NCBI GenBank assembly: GCA_037349315.1
Contig: JBAIAC010000001.1
Location: 2,976,001-3,040,000, forward strand
DNA: 64,000 nucleotides
Source: Chelydra serpentina
Lineage: Eukaryota > Chordata > Testudines > Chelydridae
Direction of reading: 5' to 3'
The position numbers were made by a program, and so were the translations under genes. This document shows positions 22,349-34,843 of the stretch, piece after piece. Numbering within the stretch: position 1 is the first letter of the stretch; each line of letters opens with the position of its first letter. The notes beneath the pieces are model-generated. The model was not told the DNA's origin and made no database searches. It was given only the letters and a program-made list of their open reading frames with translations.

Positions 22349-22675
22349 TTACAGATGTATTGGAGCATAAGCTTTCGTGGGTGAATACCCACTTCGTCGG
22401 ATGCATGCAGTGGAAATATCCAGAGGCAGGTATAAATATGCAGCCAAGACTCAGGCTAGAGATAATGAGGTTAGTTCAATCAGGGAGGATGAGGCCCTCT
22501 TCTAGCAGTTGAGCTGTGAACACCAAGCGAGGAGAAACTGCTTTTGTAGTTGGCTAGCCATTCATAGTCTTTGTTTAATCTTGAGCTGATGGTGTCAAAT
22601 TTGCACATGAACTGAAGCTCAACAGTTTCTCTTTGAAGTCTGGTCCTGAAGATTTTTGCTACAGGATGGCCACCT

Positions 22676-23457
22676 TTAAATCTGATATTGTGTGTCCAAG
22701 TGTTCTCCTACAGGTTTTTGTATATTGCCATTCCTAATATCTGATTTGTGTCCATTTATCCTTTTACATAAGGACTGTCCAGTTTGGCCGATGTACATAG
22801 CAGAGGGGCATTGCTGGCACATGATGGCATATATATTATATTGGTGGACATTCAGGTGAATGAACTGGTGATGGTGTGGCTGATCTGATGAAGTCCTGTG
22901 ATGGTGTCCCTGGTGTAGATATGTGGGAAGAGTTGGCATCGAGGTTTGTTGCATGGATTGGTTCCTGAGTTAGAGTTACTATGGTGCGGTGTGTAGTTGC
23001 TGGTGAGAATATGCTTCAGGTTGGTGGGTTGTCTGTGGGCGAGGACTGGCCTGCCTCCCAAGGCCTGTGAAAGTGAGAGATCATTGTCCAGGATGGGTTG
23101 TAGATCACTGATGATGCTTTGGAAACATTTTAGCTGAGGACTGTAAGTGATGGCCAGTGGAGTTCTGTTGGTTTCTTTCTTTGGCTTGTATCGCAGCAGG
23201 AGGCTTCTGGGTACACATCTGGCCCTGTTGATCTGTTTCCTTATTTCCTCATGCAGGTATTGTAGTTTTGAGAATGCTTGGTGAAGATCTTGTAGGTGTT
23301 GGTCTCTATCTGAAGCGTTGGAGCAAATATGGTTGTACCTCAGCGCTTGGCTGTAGACAATGGATTGTGTGGTGTCTGGAATGGAAGCTGGAGGCATGAA
23401 GGTAGGCATAGCGGTTGGTGGGTTTTTAGTATAGGGTGGCGTTAACATGACCATCAC
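22676..23457 (-). pseudogene. Penelope GIY-YIG endonuclease and linker
   Basis: The frame 22852-23457 encodes the region between reverse transcriptase and endonuclease (SLLLRYKPKKETNRTPLAITY, ALGGRPVLAHRQPTNLKHIL). The frame 22676-22954 carries the GIY-YIG domain: IYAIMCQQCPSAMYIGQTGQ then KRINGHKSDI. The N-terminal Cys pair is typical for Penelope endonucleases. The two frames are offset, so a frameshift lies near 22900. The domain nicks target DNA in this class; here the copy is broken. Confidence 0.85.
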
Positions 23458-24118
23458 TTATTTGCACCGTGGTGTCTAGGAAGTGGACCTCCCGTGTAGA
23501 CTGATCGAGGTTGATGTTGATGGTGGGGTGAAAGCTGTTGAAATCGTGGTGGAATTGTTCCAGAGTTTCCTTCCCATGGGTCCTGATGATGATGTCATCA
23601 GTGTAGCGTAGGTAGAGAAGGGGTGTGAGTGGACGAGAGCTGAGAAAGCGTTGTTCCAGGTCAGCCATAAAAATGTTGGCATATTGTGGGGCCATGCGGG
23701 TGCCCATAGTACTGGTCTGGAGCATATATATTGTCACCAAATTTGAAATAATTGTGCGTGAGGATAAAGTCACAGAGCTCAGCAACCAGTTGTGCTGTGG
23801 CATCATCAGGGATGCTGTTCCTGACAGCTTGTATTCCATCTGTGTGTGGGATGTTTGTGTAGAGAGCCTCTACACCCATGGTGGCTAGGATAGTGTTTTC
23901 TGGAAGATTACCAATGCATTGTAGTTTTCTCAGGAAATCAGTGGTGTCACGGAGATAGCTGGGAGTGCTGGTGGCGTAGGGTCTGAGTAGAGAGTCCACA
24001 TATCCGGACAGTTCTTCAGTGAGAGTGCCAATGCCCGAGATGATGGGGCATCCAGGATTTCCAGGTTTGTGGATCTTGGGTAATAGATACCCTTAGAGCC
24101 CCGACCGGGGTTATTCTA
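23426..24118 (-). pseudogene. Penelope reverse transcriptase fragment
   Basis: The frame 23661-23999 contains RDTTDFLRKL and VEALYTNIPHTDG (RT domain A region). The overlapping frame 23426-23839 contains MGTRMAPQYANIFMADLEQ and the catalytic YTDDIII, then VHFLDTTVQ. Upstream, the - strand of 24010-24110 encodes a KIHKPGNPG-like segment. The frames differ, so at least one frameshift lies near 23700-23830. Motif order and the MAPQYAN and FLD signatures identify Penelope-like RT, not LINE RT. Confidence 0.88.
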
Positions 24119-24664
24119 TGTTGATTTGTTCCTGTAGGGAATGTCCTGAGTAGATGGTGCAGTTTCTTAGTGTATTCCTCTATAGATCCAGACTAACATG
24201 GCTACCCCTCTGATACTATTCCAAAGTGGTACTTTTGTAAGTGTGTAAGGGTTTATCTTTGAATAATTTAATTTAGTGATAACATTATTACACCCATGAG
24301 ATGCAGTGGGTGGAATTATATGGCTGTATACATTCCACCTTGTTATAAAGAATTCATAGTTTACACTGAAGGACAAGGTCCATGTGGAGGACTAGAATTG
24401 ATTTTTTTCTTCACTGACTTTAGTTTCAGTTCACAAGCTTGAAAAGATCTTGTTTGCCAGGAGGCCTTTTCAAATTCTCACAAATCTCTCACCAGTGAGA
24501 AAAGAACCTGAACAGTTTAAAAGTTTAGGAGAAGCATCTAAAAGTCTGGATGTAAATTTCCCCATATGGAAAAGATCTATATTTTTGACAGGGAGGATAA
24601 CAAAAGATTTGTATGGTAATGTTATAAAACCCTGTATAATTTAACCAAGAAAAAAGTTCCTTTC

Positions 24665-24872
24665 TGTAGAATTCTATAGCAGGGTGGTGAAGAACTGGAA
24701 TGGGTTACCTAGAGAGGTGGTGGAATCTCCTTCCTTAGAGGTTTTTAAGGTCAGGCTTGACAAAGCCCTGGCTGGGATGATTTAGTTGGGGTTGGTCCTG
24801 CTTGAGCAGGGGGTTGGACTAGATGACCTCCTGAGGTCCCTTCCAACCCTGAGATTCTATGATTCTATGATA
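24665..24872 (+). mobile_element. CR1 LINE 3' end
   Basis: A short 5'-truncated copy begins near GTAGAATTCTATAGCAGGG and ends in the CR1 tail GATTCTATGATTCTATGAT. It is nearly identical to the last 200 bp of the CR1 at 42450-44868, so it is of the same young subfamily. It encodes only the final ORF2 residues ([19 protein letters not shown]). Confidence 0.85.
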
Positions 24873-27404
24873 TAATTTTCGATTGGATCACCCTATAGCA
24901 TTTAACACACCTATAGGAAAAGTTATCAATTTCTGTTGAATTCTATCGTACATCTAATGAGGTTTTCACTAATTTGAATAATTTAAAATTAATGGACATG
25001 CTAACTGTATGGAGTCCCTCTTCCCTCTCACTAAATCCATGTGGCTTTCTTTTCCTCCTTCTCTTTTCACATGCAAAATCACAAGAGCTCCACTTCTACT
25101 TCCATTACAAAATTCTTCCACTTACCATCCAGGGCCTTTACCTCAATGCCCCTAAGATTTATTCCTTTCTCCATCTAAATCCACTCATCACCCATCCACC
25201 CGTTCCGTGTTTTATTCCTTTCAATCCTCTCAGCCCCATCTCCATGCTACACCCGCCCCTGCACCAACTCCTTTTCTTTACAGGTCCTCTTATTGACCAT
25301 AGTCTCCAGCACCATCCCTGTTATGTCTCATTGCTTCAGTTCTGTAGCACAATGCAATCTACAGTAGAAGGGCTGGAGCGGAACAGTAACACAGCTGCCA
25401 ATATGCCATATGCCCTGTGGGTAAGAGGGAGCAAGAAGTCTAGAGGGCATCTCAAAAAATTGGTGTGCTCATCTCTAATGATAAAATTTGCAAGTGCCAG
25501 TCAATCAGCAGTGAGCTACAAATAACTATTAAAAGTTATTATTAAACAGTGGAGTAAAGCTTCTAGGAACTGTGTTCTTTTGAACAATTACTCTAAATCT
25601 GGTGCCCATTAGTGACTAGGAAGGTAACTTTAAATGTTGATCATAAAGGATTAAGCTCTTACCTGTTGAGAGAGTCTGATGTTGAATATTCTCAGAAGTA
25701 GGCATCTTGCCAGGAACAAGTATTATGATATGTTACAGGACACATGGGTATTGTTTGTTGAATAAGGAAATACATCTTATCTGAAAGGAAAACAGACAAC
25801 TCAAAAAGGATTTCTGAAAATTAACTTTCACCTCCCAGCAATGAACCAAATGTTTCTCCCAAAATAGTAATCATGTCTGAATTTCCAGCTAGCCAAACAT
25901 GTTCTTCTACTTATCTGTGTTATCTGAGTCCCACTTTGCCCCATTCCTCACCCCAATAAAGAAAACAGCTCAACTTTTATCAGTTAGAGAACATGGGGAT
26001 TCGTTTCTGAAACAAACCGTAGCTCTCATTTTACTTTATTTTTACCTTCTGCCTGATGCCCCCATTTCTCTGTCTAGATTCTCTTGCCCTTGGTTTGCAA
26101 CTTCCGTTATGGAACCTTATCTCTACAAAACAGACAAATAGCTCCCTCCAGACGCCATGCCAATACCATGGCTGCATCAATAAACTGGCAAGTGGGGAAG
26201 GCATAAAGATGCAGCCATTGTATGAAGAAAGTAAATGCTTCTTCCAGAGACTGAATACATCACCTTCACCACCCCAGGGTCAGAAAAATCTCAGGCTGTT
26301 TCCAAACTTTTTTCCATTTGGCAGTACAATTAGGCTGGTTAACCTTAACACACCTTTGGCATAGTATCTTGCTATTTATATTATTGCTAAATCTTTTGTT
26401 ATGGTAAGTACCCAAGTAGTGAGGAATAATAGTGTATGTGTCCTCAAAGATATACATACTTTGTTCAATCCATTTTTTCCCCCTCTAGGTTCTCTACCTT
26501 TCCACACTATTGTACCCCTTTCAGGAGTCTGATTTGTTTTGCGTACTCCCAAGTTACATCTCACTTTAAAACTACTTGCTTACAAAATCAGACATAAAAA
26601 TACAGAAGTATCACAGCACACTATTACTGAAAAAATGCATACTTTCAATTTTTACCATATAATTATAAAATAAATCAATTGGAATATAAATATTGTATTC
26701 ACATTTCAGTGTATACTATATAGAGCAGTATAAACATGGCATTGTCTGCATGAAATTTTAGTTTGTACTGACTTTGCTACTGCTTTTTATGTAGCCTGGG
26801 CAAATATCTAGAACAGTTGATGTACCCCCTGGAATACCCCTGTATACCACCAGGGGCACACATACCCCTGACTGAGGACCACTGCTCGAAGTTATCATCA
26901 CACAAGAGATTTAAAGCCAGGTCGTAATGCTCCAGCCCAGAATACCTGCAGTGAAGTGTTCCTTTTATTATTGAGGTGTACAGTAGGTCTATTATCTGTC
27001 TAAAGGTGGCCAAAGTGCTTTTCCAGCACCTCCTTTAGGGTAGCCCTGGCACAGTGTTCAGTGCCACAGTCACAATCCTCACACCGTGTGGCCTTCCTGT
27101 GCTAAAGCTGTTCTAGTCACCAGCTTCCATTTACTCCTGTTTTTGCCACAAGTTAATAGCGATGGATGAAAGAGTCAGGCCCAGCACAAATCAGAAATAA
27201 TAGAGTGGTGCCAAAAGGAAATGGAGGCTAAGAACTCCGATGAGTCAGACAAGCAAAGAATCAGTGACCCAAGATCGCTAAATGTGTTGTTAAGATAGCC
27301 TCAATTTATGGCTGCACCACTTACCTGCCTGAAATTTTGTTCTCTCTCTCCACATGAACTTTGACAAGGTTTAACTGGGGAGTGCCACACAGGTCTGGAA
27401 AGAC
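24873..27404. other. No gene; hAT MITE fragment near 26.85 kb
   Basis: Mostly unique sequence. A pyrimidine-rich frame at 24974-25525 (183 codons) has no family resemblance and is probably chance. At about 26815-26886 the sequence GTACCCCCTGGAATACC...CTGAGGACCACTG resembles one end of a hAT-type MITE. Confidence 0.45.
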
Positions 27405-27515
27405 AGGGTGCTCTCGTGGTCAGTAGTGGACTGGGAGTCAGACGACCTCAGTCCTATTACTGACTGCCATTGACCATCAGAAAAATAATTAAACCCCTCT
27501 ATGCTGCAATATTCC
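27405..27515 (+). repeat. MIR/CORE-SINE-like relic
   Basis: The segment GTAGTGGACTGGGAGTCAG followed by GACCTCAGTCCTATTAC and AAATTAAACCCCTCTATG follows the order of the tRNA-derived and core parts of MIR-type SINEs. It is strongly diverged, so the assignment is tentative. Confidence 0.4.
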
Positions 27516-27797
27516 CTAGGGGTTATGCAAACCTCAGTGTTACACGTACAGTCATAAAAACATTCATCAGGAAACTATTTTTTTACTACATTAGCATCTT
27601 TCAGTATTAAGTGATCAGGAAAGGAAGCACATGAAGCTAAAATTTTCAATCTTCTCCCCTCCCCTCAACATCTACTGTAGTGCATACAGTTTATAAGTTT
27701 CCATATTTACAGCATATGAAGAAGTATAATTACAGATGTGGAAAAAATTGCCAAAAATCAACCCTTAACATTCAGGGTGTCGTCTAATCATATATAG

Positions 27798-27897
27798 CAG
27801 TGGTTCCCAAACTGCCTGCTGCTTCACGCAGCTCCCATTGGCCAGGAACGGCAAACCGCAGCCCTGAGCAAGCCGCAGACCGGTTTGGGAACCACTG
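27798..27897. mobile_element. 100-bp hAT MITE with perfect duplication
   Basis: The ends CAGTGGTTCCCAAACT and GTTTGGGAACCACTG are near-perfect inverted repeats. The 8-bp flanks ATATATAG (27790-27797 and 27898-27905) are identical. Eight-base duplications and CAGTGGTT ends are typical of hAT MITEs. The interior is GC-rich and non-coding. Confidence 0.88.
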
Positions 27898-27905
27898 ATA
27901 TATAG

Positions 27906-29679
27906 GGTTCAGAAAGGAATCCCTCTGTCTCTTTCTGTCTGTCTCTTTCTCTCTCAAAAGCAGTTGCATTTTCAAACAGGGTTCTACTTACTGAAAAGCA
28001 TCAGGTGTAGACCACTGCTGAAGTCAGGATTGTGGACAGACATTCAGAATTAAGATCTGTTGTCTATTCCATGCTCTGCTCCAGCATGGCATAGGTTAGT
28101 TCCTTTGCTCTTAAGCAACTCCCATTATGCTGCCTGAACATTTTTCCTCCCTACAAAAGACAAAAAACTTATTTCCAGAGAGAAATGTTATTTTAAGCTT
28201 AGTACAGGCTGCTTTAAAGCAAAGGCCACCATTAGTTCTGGATTGTGCTAACGCACTGTACATATAAAAGTTTAATATCAATATTATATGTTAGAAAATG
28301 AGGCAATCATACTCATTCCACCTAGGACTCTTTACAGGCATTTAAGCAAGTGCTTTTAATTTGCTTGCAGTACTCACAATATATTTTCACAAAATACCCA
28401 AAGAATTGCAACTTAGGGTTTTAAAGGTGGTTTTATTTTATGTTATTTTTTTTATCCTTGGTATATATTTTATTTAAATTTTACATCTTGTTTCCAAGCA
28501 GTATATGTGCTTCAGTGAGTGAAAGAAATTAAAAATGTAAGTTCTGGCAAGTGATGTTTGAAGAAAAATTGAAGGTCAGACAAGGGTGGGTTGCAATGCC
28601 CCTAAATGACTGAAGAGAAGGTAACTTAGATCCAGGCTTTGGCAAGTGACTGCATGATACTGCTTGAACAACACAAAGCTTTCTTCGAGGAATAAAGGGA
28701 ACTAGCCTAACCCTATTATTTGATGAGTAATTAATCTATGGCATGTATATATTTTCACTTGCAGTTGACTGACAGTTACAATACATTGTTTATCAGTCTT
28801 GAAATTTTGTAGTGATCTTAACAAAGCAGTTAAGCCATCATAATGTATTCTTTCTGCTGAATGTTTTCACAGAAAAAGCAGATAACAGAAATAACTTGAA
28901 ACAAAATGTAACTTAATATTTCAAAGCCCTCAGGTCTTTGATTAGACCACTGCTTTCTACACATAATCTCTCACTAGACTAAATTGATTCTTTTTCAATA
29001 AAAACGAGCAGTAAACCTTTGAATGTGAAACAAGCAGGACTCTATTTGCTCCTTGACATGAAAGCAAGAAAACAACAAATCTTATTTAATTAAGAAAGGA
29101 ATGAAATAGGGATGAAAAACATGATGTTTAGACATAGTGAGAATTGATTGGAGCAGCATTTTTACTGTAGCTGTAAATTTTCTGAGTAAACTGCACCTTT
29201 GGACAAGAGACATTAATTATATGTTTTATGTACTAGAGTCCTTGGACCAAATGGTGCTTTCAGTTACACTGGTGTAAATCTGGAGTAACTCCACTGAAGT
29301 CAATTGCATTGTTCTAAATTTACAACAATATAACTGAGACCAGAACACAGCACCTTGTTTACAAAATTAAACTGTAGGAGTACATCTGTGCATGCTTTTT
29401 GATTTGCCAATCAAATAATTGTATGGAGCTGTATTTATATGAATAGTTAGTATTTAAATCAAGGGGGGACCTCATAGGCTTGAATTCATTACATATTATG
29501 CACCATTTTACATAGAGATACTCATAAAAATACAATATGGAATACAATTAGAAAGAATGCATTCAGCAGAGTTTGGGCAAAGTCTTCTTGCCCTGTGCAC
29601 ATTTAATTGACTGTTCCTCTTCTCTAGCTAGGTATTTATGGGGCTCCCCATAAATATCAATGAAATTTATCCTGACCGC
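27906..29679. other. No gene recognised
   Basis: AT-rich unique sequence. A fold-back relic with TTACACTGGTGTAAATCTGG lies near 29265. No coding region was recognised. Confidence 0.5.
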
Positions 29680-29860
29680 ACCCCTGCAAGGTAGGGAAAT
29701 GGCATTATCTCAATTTCACAGATTTTGCTCTGAGGTAGGAAAGATTATGTGGCTTTTCCAAGGTCAGATAGGGAGTCTGCAGGATTGGTAAGAATAGAAC
29801 TCAAATTTTTCTGGGTTCTAGGTCAGTTCCTTAAACATCCATCTTTAGAGTTCAGCATGC
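29680..29860 (-). repeat. MIR/CORE-SINE-like relic, minus strand
   Basis: The phrases GCAAGGTAGGGAAATGGC, TCTCAATTTCACAG and CCAAGGTCAGATAGGGAGTC follow the order of the reverse complement of MIR-type SINEs. A second similar relic is at about 31160-31285 (CAGGTAGGGAAACACAG, TAACTTACCCAACGCCACC). Confidence 0.45.
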
Positions 29861-30289
29861 CAAGGCAGGGAGCAGTGGGATCAGAAAAAGAAGTTTGCTA
29901 CAGTTCTCAAATTCATACAAAAAAGAATTGGGCTAAAGTAATGTAAATGCTGTGGCACGACATCAACAGAAGCCAAGAAATTCTCATCTGAAGCTTACAC
30001 TGTGTCCTTAACACACATACTCTTACTATGGCGGTTCCTGTATATTAAAGAACCCATCATAAATAATCCATAGGATTAAGGATCAATATAATCCACAGTG
30101 ATTTGCCATAAACACTTGAATAAAAAATAACCTCCTGGTCTTGTGATTAATGGGCTAAATTGAGATAATCTTGCAGGTAAAGGCAGTCCCTTAGCCCTCT
30201 GAAATGAAGACACACTGGAGCAGTTTTTTAGAGGTATTTGGGCACCTATGCTTGGAGGTACCTAGACAGACACCTAATGGGATTTTCAA

Positions 30290-30800
30290 AAGCACCTAAA
30301 CAGGTTAGACACTCTAGTGACGAGGCATGGCCACCCTCTGAGACTGACAGGGACGGGTGGTCACACTTGCCCTGGTGGGAGGAGCCAGAAAAGCCCCACC
30401 CACCCTGCCAGAAGCAGAGGGACAGAACAGGAAGTACAAAAGGTGGGCCCTGCAGCTCAGTTGTGCTGCAGCTGCTGAAGGAGACAGATGCTTCTCCTCT
30501 GCTGCTGGAGCGGGATGCTGAGGAGGATTTCTGCTGCCCCGAGGACTCACTCAAACTTCCAGAGCTGCCAGCCACTCCGGACACTGAGTAGCTGATGGGA
30601 CTACGATTGTCCATATGTCCCAGTGAGACGAAGGATGACCCCAAGATCCAGGTACACCCTGAGTGGAGGTAGGAAGAAGCCCAGGGACAGATGACGGTAG
30701 CTGGCTGCATTGCTGCCTGAATCCAGGTCAGTGTGTTGCAGCCAGATTCTCCACTGACCCAGTGGTGGAGCATTCCACCACTGTTAGGGCCCTACTTAGA
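30290..30800 (+). repeat. Dispersed repeat resembling an LTR-retroelement piece
   Basis: A GC-rich block within AT-rich DNA, with GGACGGGTGGTCACAC, GGAAGTACAAAAGGTGGGCC (a TATA-like position) and CCAGTGAGACGAAGGATGACC. I remember similar sequence as dispersed in turtle DNA, probably LTR-retroelement derived, but there are no LTR ends or pol motifs here. The open frame on either strand is not credible as a gene. Confidence 0.35.
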
Positions 30801-30805
30801 TTTAA

Positions 30806-30906
30806 AGATGTTTGGAGCACAGACCATCTCATTATTATATGTTTGCACAGCACCTTGCCTACAGGGACTACTACAATATAAATTAAATCAAATAAACAAT
30901 AAAAAC
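30806..30906 (+). repeat. L3-like LINE tail relic
   Basis: TTTGCACAGCACCTTGCC and CTACTACAATATAAATTAAATC resemble the 3' tail of an ancient amniote LINE. A related copy is at about 35735-35830 (GTACAGTGCCTAGCACAATG, then TACTAAAATACAAATC). The A run at 30972-30991 lies shortly downstream. Confidence 0.4.
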
Positions 30907-30991
30907 AGTCTTAGCATTCTCTAAGCCAGAATTCCAGGGTGCTTCTTTTGTAAGAATTTGCAAGCCTGGATTTAAAAAAAAAAAAAAAAAA

Positions 30992-32244
30992 AGCACAATA
31001 CAATGAGTTTAGCGTTCCACTTCAAAAAGGGGCAGAAAAGCCCTTCTAATTATTTTTTAAAAACACTTTTCATCTTCAAGGTGCTATACAAGAATTAACT
31101 ATTTCACGCTCATAGCACAATTCTGAGAAAGTATAGTAAATAAGTCTTCTCATTCCTATTTTTCAGGTAGGGAAACACAGAGTATTTATGTAACTTACCC
31201 AACGCCACCTAATGGCAGAAGGGAGGAGTTAGAATGCAAGAGTTCCAGACTCCCAGTTTTGTGCACATTCCTCTACACTATGCTGTCTTAATATCAAGTG
31301 TAAACCCAGTGTAGACCAGGCCTATGTCATGCTCCTGCTGAGAGAAGCAGATTTTGAGAGGGAATAATGTGGTAGCCATAAGAATCAGCTAGATGGTGCT
31401 AAAGCAGTGGCAGCTGAGGCCCCAGATAAGTGCTGGCATTTCAAACTCAATCTCCTTCACTACCTCCAATGTCCCATGCTGTTTGACCAGATTATCACCT
31501 ATGAAAAATTGGGACACTGGTGGGGAAGTGTAGGGAGTGGGTAGGTGGAGGAAAGTTCTGCCTGTGGTGTGTGTATATACAAAAACACAGGTCCAACACA
31601 ATTGTTTTGAACCTCACAGGCTGAGTTTTGGATACGAAGTTTTATTTTACCCAAACTAGTTCACTTACTCCTAGCTGTTAGCCTAAATGCAATCTTATTT
31701 ATGGAACTGTACTGTCTGGGAGTCCAAAGATTTTTTAACCTATTATTCCTGTAATAGACAATAAGCATATCCTTTGTCTCCACTTCTTCTGATGTCTTTA
31801 TGGTCTTTTAAAAATCTGTATTATTTACTAAGTAACTCTTAATGGGCTCTGAAGCTTCTTATTGGGTTAATACGACAGTTAATAACCTTTAAAACACATT
31901 ATATTTATACCCAATATACATTAACAGCTCCCATTACATGTTCATGATCTTTTGAATGTGATGGATTTTGGTGCTGATAGATTGTGAGGGATCTACTGGT
32001 GATACCATACTTGGGAACTCTTAAAATCTGCAGATCACGCTTGGTCCTCTATGCAGAAAATCTGTATGAAACTTTCATTTGAAAATGAGAAGCGTGTATA
32101 TGTATAGAAGCGTGTATATGTATAAATATAACCTTTTTTAAATTTATCTCTCTCCTCACACCCCCAAAATACCCAATGACATATATTTCATGCTTGAATA
32201 ATAAGAATATAGCAGTAGGGATATACTACTGACTATCTGACCAG
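30992..32244. other. No gene recognised
   Basis: Unique AT-rich sequence apart from the MIR-like relic at about 31160-31285. A short direct repeat, GCGTGTATATGTATA, occurs twice near 32090-32120. Confidence 0.5.
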
Positions 32245-34512
32245 GATGGTGACAGTGATTGTGAAATGCTCAGGGAGATTAGAGAGGCTATAAAAATAAA
32301 AAACTCAGTAATAATGGGGGGTTTCAACTATTCCCATATTGACTGGGTACATATCACCTCAGGACGGGATGCAGAGATAAAGTTTCTCGAATCCTTAAAT
32401 GACTGCTTCTTGGAGCAGCTAGTTCTAGAATCCACAAGAGGAGAGGCAATTCTTGATTTAGTCCTAACTGGAGCACAGGATCTTGTCCAAGAGATGAATA
32501 TAGCTGAACTGCTTGGTAATAGTGGCAGTAACATAATAAAATGTAACATCCCTTTGGTGGGGAAAACACCAAAGCAGCCCACCATGGTAACATGTTAATG
32601 TCCAAAAGGGGAACTACACAAAAATGAGTTACTTAAAAAGAAATTAAAAGGTACAGTGCCAAAAGTAAATCCCTGAAAGCTGAATGGAACTTTTTAAAGA
32701 CACCTTAAGGGAGGCTCAATTTAAATATATACCCCAAATTAAAAAACATAGTAAGAAGACCAAAACAGTGCCCCTGTGACCAAACAACAGTAAAAGAAGC
32801 AGTCAGAGGCAAAAAGGCATCCATTAAAAAGTGGAGGTTAAATCCTATTGAGGAAAATAGAAAGGCGCATAAACTCTGGCAAGTGAAGTGTAAAAATGTA
32901 ATTAGGAAGGCCAAGGAAGAATTTGAAGAACAGCTGGCCAAAGACTAAAAAAGTAACAGAAAAAAAATTAAATACATCAGAAGCAGGAAGCCTGCTAAAT
33001 AACCAGTGGGGCCACTGGATGATTGAGATGCTAAAGGAGCACTCAAGGACGATAAGGCCATTGCGGAGAAACTAAATGAATTCGTTGCATCAGTCTCCAC
33101 ATTTGAGGATGTAAGGGAGATTCCCAAACCTGAGCCATTCTTCTTAGCTGAAAAATCTGAGGAACTGTCCCAGATTGAGGGGTCATTAGAGGAGGTTTTG
33201 GAAGAAATTGATAAATTGAACAGTAATAAGTTACCTGAAGTAGATGAGTTCTGAAGGAACTCAAATGTGAAATTGCAGAAATACTAACTGTGGTTTGTAA
33301 TCTATCATTTAAATCATCTGTTGTACCAGATGACTAGAAGACAGCTAATGTGACGCCAATTTTTTAAAAAGGCTCCAGAGGCAATCCTGGCAATTACAGG
33401 CCAGTAAGCCTAACTTCAGTACCAGGCAAATTGGTTGAAACTATAATAAAGAACAGAATTATCAGACATAAATGATCTGAAAAAGAGGTAAACAGTGAGG
33501 AGGCAAAATCTGCAGATGATTCAAAACTACTCAAGATAGTTAAGTCCAAAGCAGACTGCAAAGAATTACAAAGGGATCTCACATAACTGGGTGACTTGCC
33601 AACAAAATGGGAGATGAATTTCAGTGTTGATAATTGCAAAGTAATGCGCAGTGGAAAACATAACCCCAACTATACATATAAAATTAGGGGGTCTAAATTA
33701 GCTGTTACCACTCAAGAAAGTGATCTTGGAGTCATTATGGATAGTTCTCTGAAAATATCTGTTCAATGTGCAGAGGCATTCAAAAAAAGCTAACAGAATG
33801 TTGGGAATAATTTAGGAAAGGGATAGATAGTAAAACAGAAAATATCATATTGCCTCCATATAAATCCATGGAACGCCCACATCTTGAATACTGAGTGCAG
33901 ATCTGGTGGACCCATCTCAAAAAAGAGATATTAAAATTGAAAAAGGTGCAGAGAAGGGCAATAAAAATGGTTAGGGTTAAGGAACAGCTTTCATATGAGG
34001 AGAGATTAATAAGATTGGGACTTTTCAGCTTGGAAAAGAGATGACTAAGGGTGATATAATAGAGATCTATAAAATCATGACTGGTGTGGAGAAAGTAAAT
34101 AAGGAAGTGTTCTTTACTCCTTCTCATTACACAAGAACTAGGGGTCACCAAGTGAAATTAATAGGCAGCAGGTTTAAAACAAACAAAAGGAAGTATTTCT
34201 TCACACAACACACAGTAAACCTGTGGAACACTTTGCCAGAGGATGTTGTGAAGGCCGAAACTATAACAGGGTTCAAAAAAGAACTAGATAAGTTCAAGGC
34301 CCATCAATGGCTATTTGCCAGGATGTGCAAGGATGCAAAACCAAGCTCTGAAGTTTCCCTAGCCTCTGTTTGCCAGAAGCTAGCAATAGGGGACAGGGAA
34401 TAGATCACTTGATGATTATCCGTTCTGTTTATTCCCTCTGAAGCACCTGGCATGGCCACTGTCAGAAGACAGGATACTGGACTGGATGGACCTAGTCTGA
34501 TCCAGTATGGCC
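32245..34512 (+). mobile_element. Old CR1-type LINE, heavily decayed
   Basis: Fragments follow CR1 ORF2 order on the + strand: an endonuclease segment (VIMGGFNYSHIDW, LESTRGEAILDLVLT) at 32266-32598; a reverse transcriptase piece near 33380-33430 (the GGCAATTACAGGCCAGTAAG region); a piece at 33596-33793 (MNFSVDNCKVMRSGK); and the C-terminus at 34041-34403 ([32 protein letters not shown]). The 3' end reads GATACTGGACTGGATGGACC at about 34470. Stops, frameshifts and internal deletions are many; the central RT with its FADD box is missing. It is clearly older than the CR1 copies at 42-56 kb and of a different subfamily. Confidence 0.82.
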
Positions 34513-34843
34513 GCAGCTAGGCCCATCCACTTTCAAAAAGTGGGAGGTCTATGGTTCCATGCCCCCTGCCCAAGTTTCAGCACCACTGGTCCGGGGCCCA
34601 GCCACAGGGGAAGGAAGAGCTGCAGCAGAGTGTGGTGGGAAGCAGGAGGGGGCCTAGCGGTGGAGTGTGGGTGGGAATATGCAGGCAGTTTGGGGAGGCT
34701 CAGCCTTCCTCTGCCTTTCTTACCCACCACCCATGGTCCTGTGCTCCATGGAACTATGTCTCTGTTCTGCCTCAGAGCCACATTCTCTACTGCTTTTCAC
34801 ACTGTCTGCTGGCTTTCTTCCTCTCTCTCACCCAACTACATAT
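34513..34843. other. No gene; repeat-like GC-rich stretch
   Basis: It begins with TTTCAAAAAGTGGGAGG, which resembles a dispersed turtle repeat, and continues as GC-rich DNA. A long frame that runs from here through the LTR to 35324 is judged spurious. Confidence 0.35.

Larger units (their letters stand above)
22021..24216 (-). mobile_element. Penelope-like retroelement, minus strand
   Basis: The element is flanked by an exact 12-bp duplication, TATTCCAAAGTG, at 22009-22020 and 24217-24228. Its - strand begins GTATCAGAGGGGTAGCC and ends CCACAGGACTCTGT, the ends typical of the Penelope-like family abundant in turtles. It encodes a Penelope reverse transcriptase part and then a GIY-YIG endonuclease. 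A 299-bp MITE (22050-22348) was inserted near its 3' end. The 5' part of the reverse transcriptase is missing and frameshifts break the rest. Confidence 0.9.

Noticed and set aside
24974..25525. 183-codon frame on the + strand
   Set aside because: The strand is pyrimidine-rich, giving Ser/Leu/Pro-rich translation; no domain is recognised and no gene structure surrounds it.
30246..30773. 175-codon minus-strand frame and 117-codon plus-strand frame
   Set aside because: Both lie in a dispersed GC-rich repeat; Ser-rich low-complexity translation without motifs.
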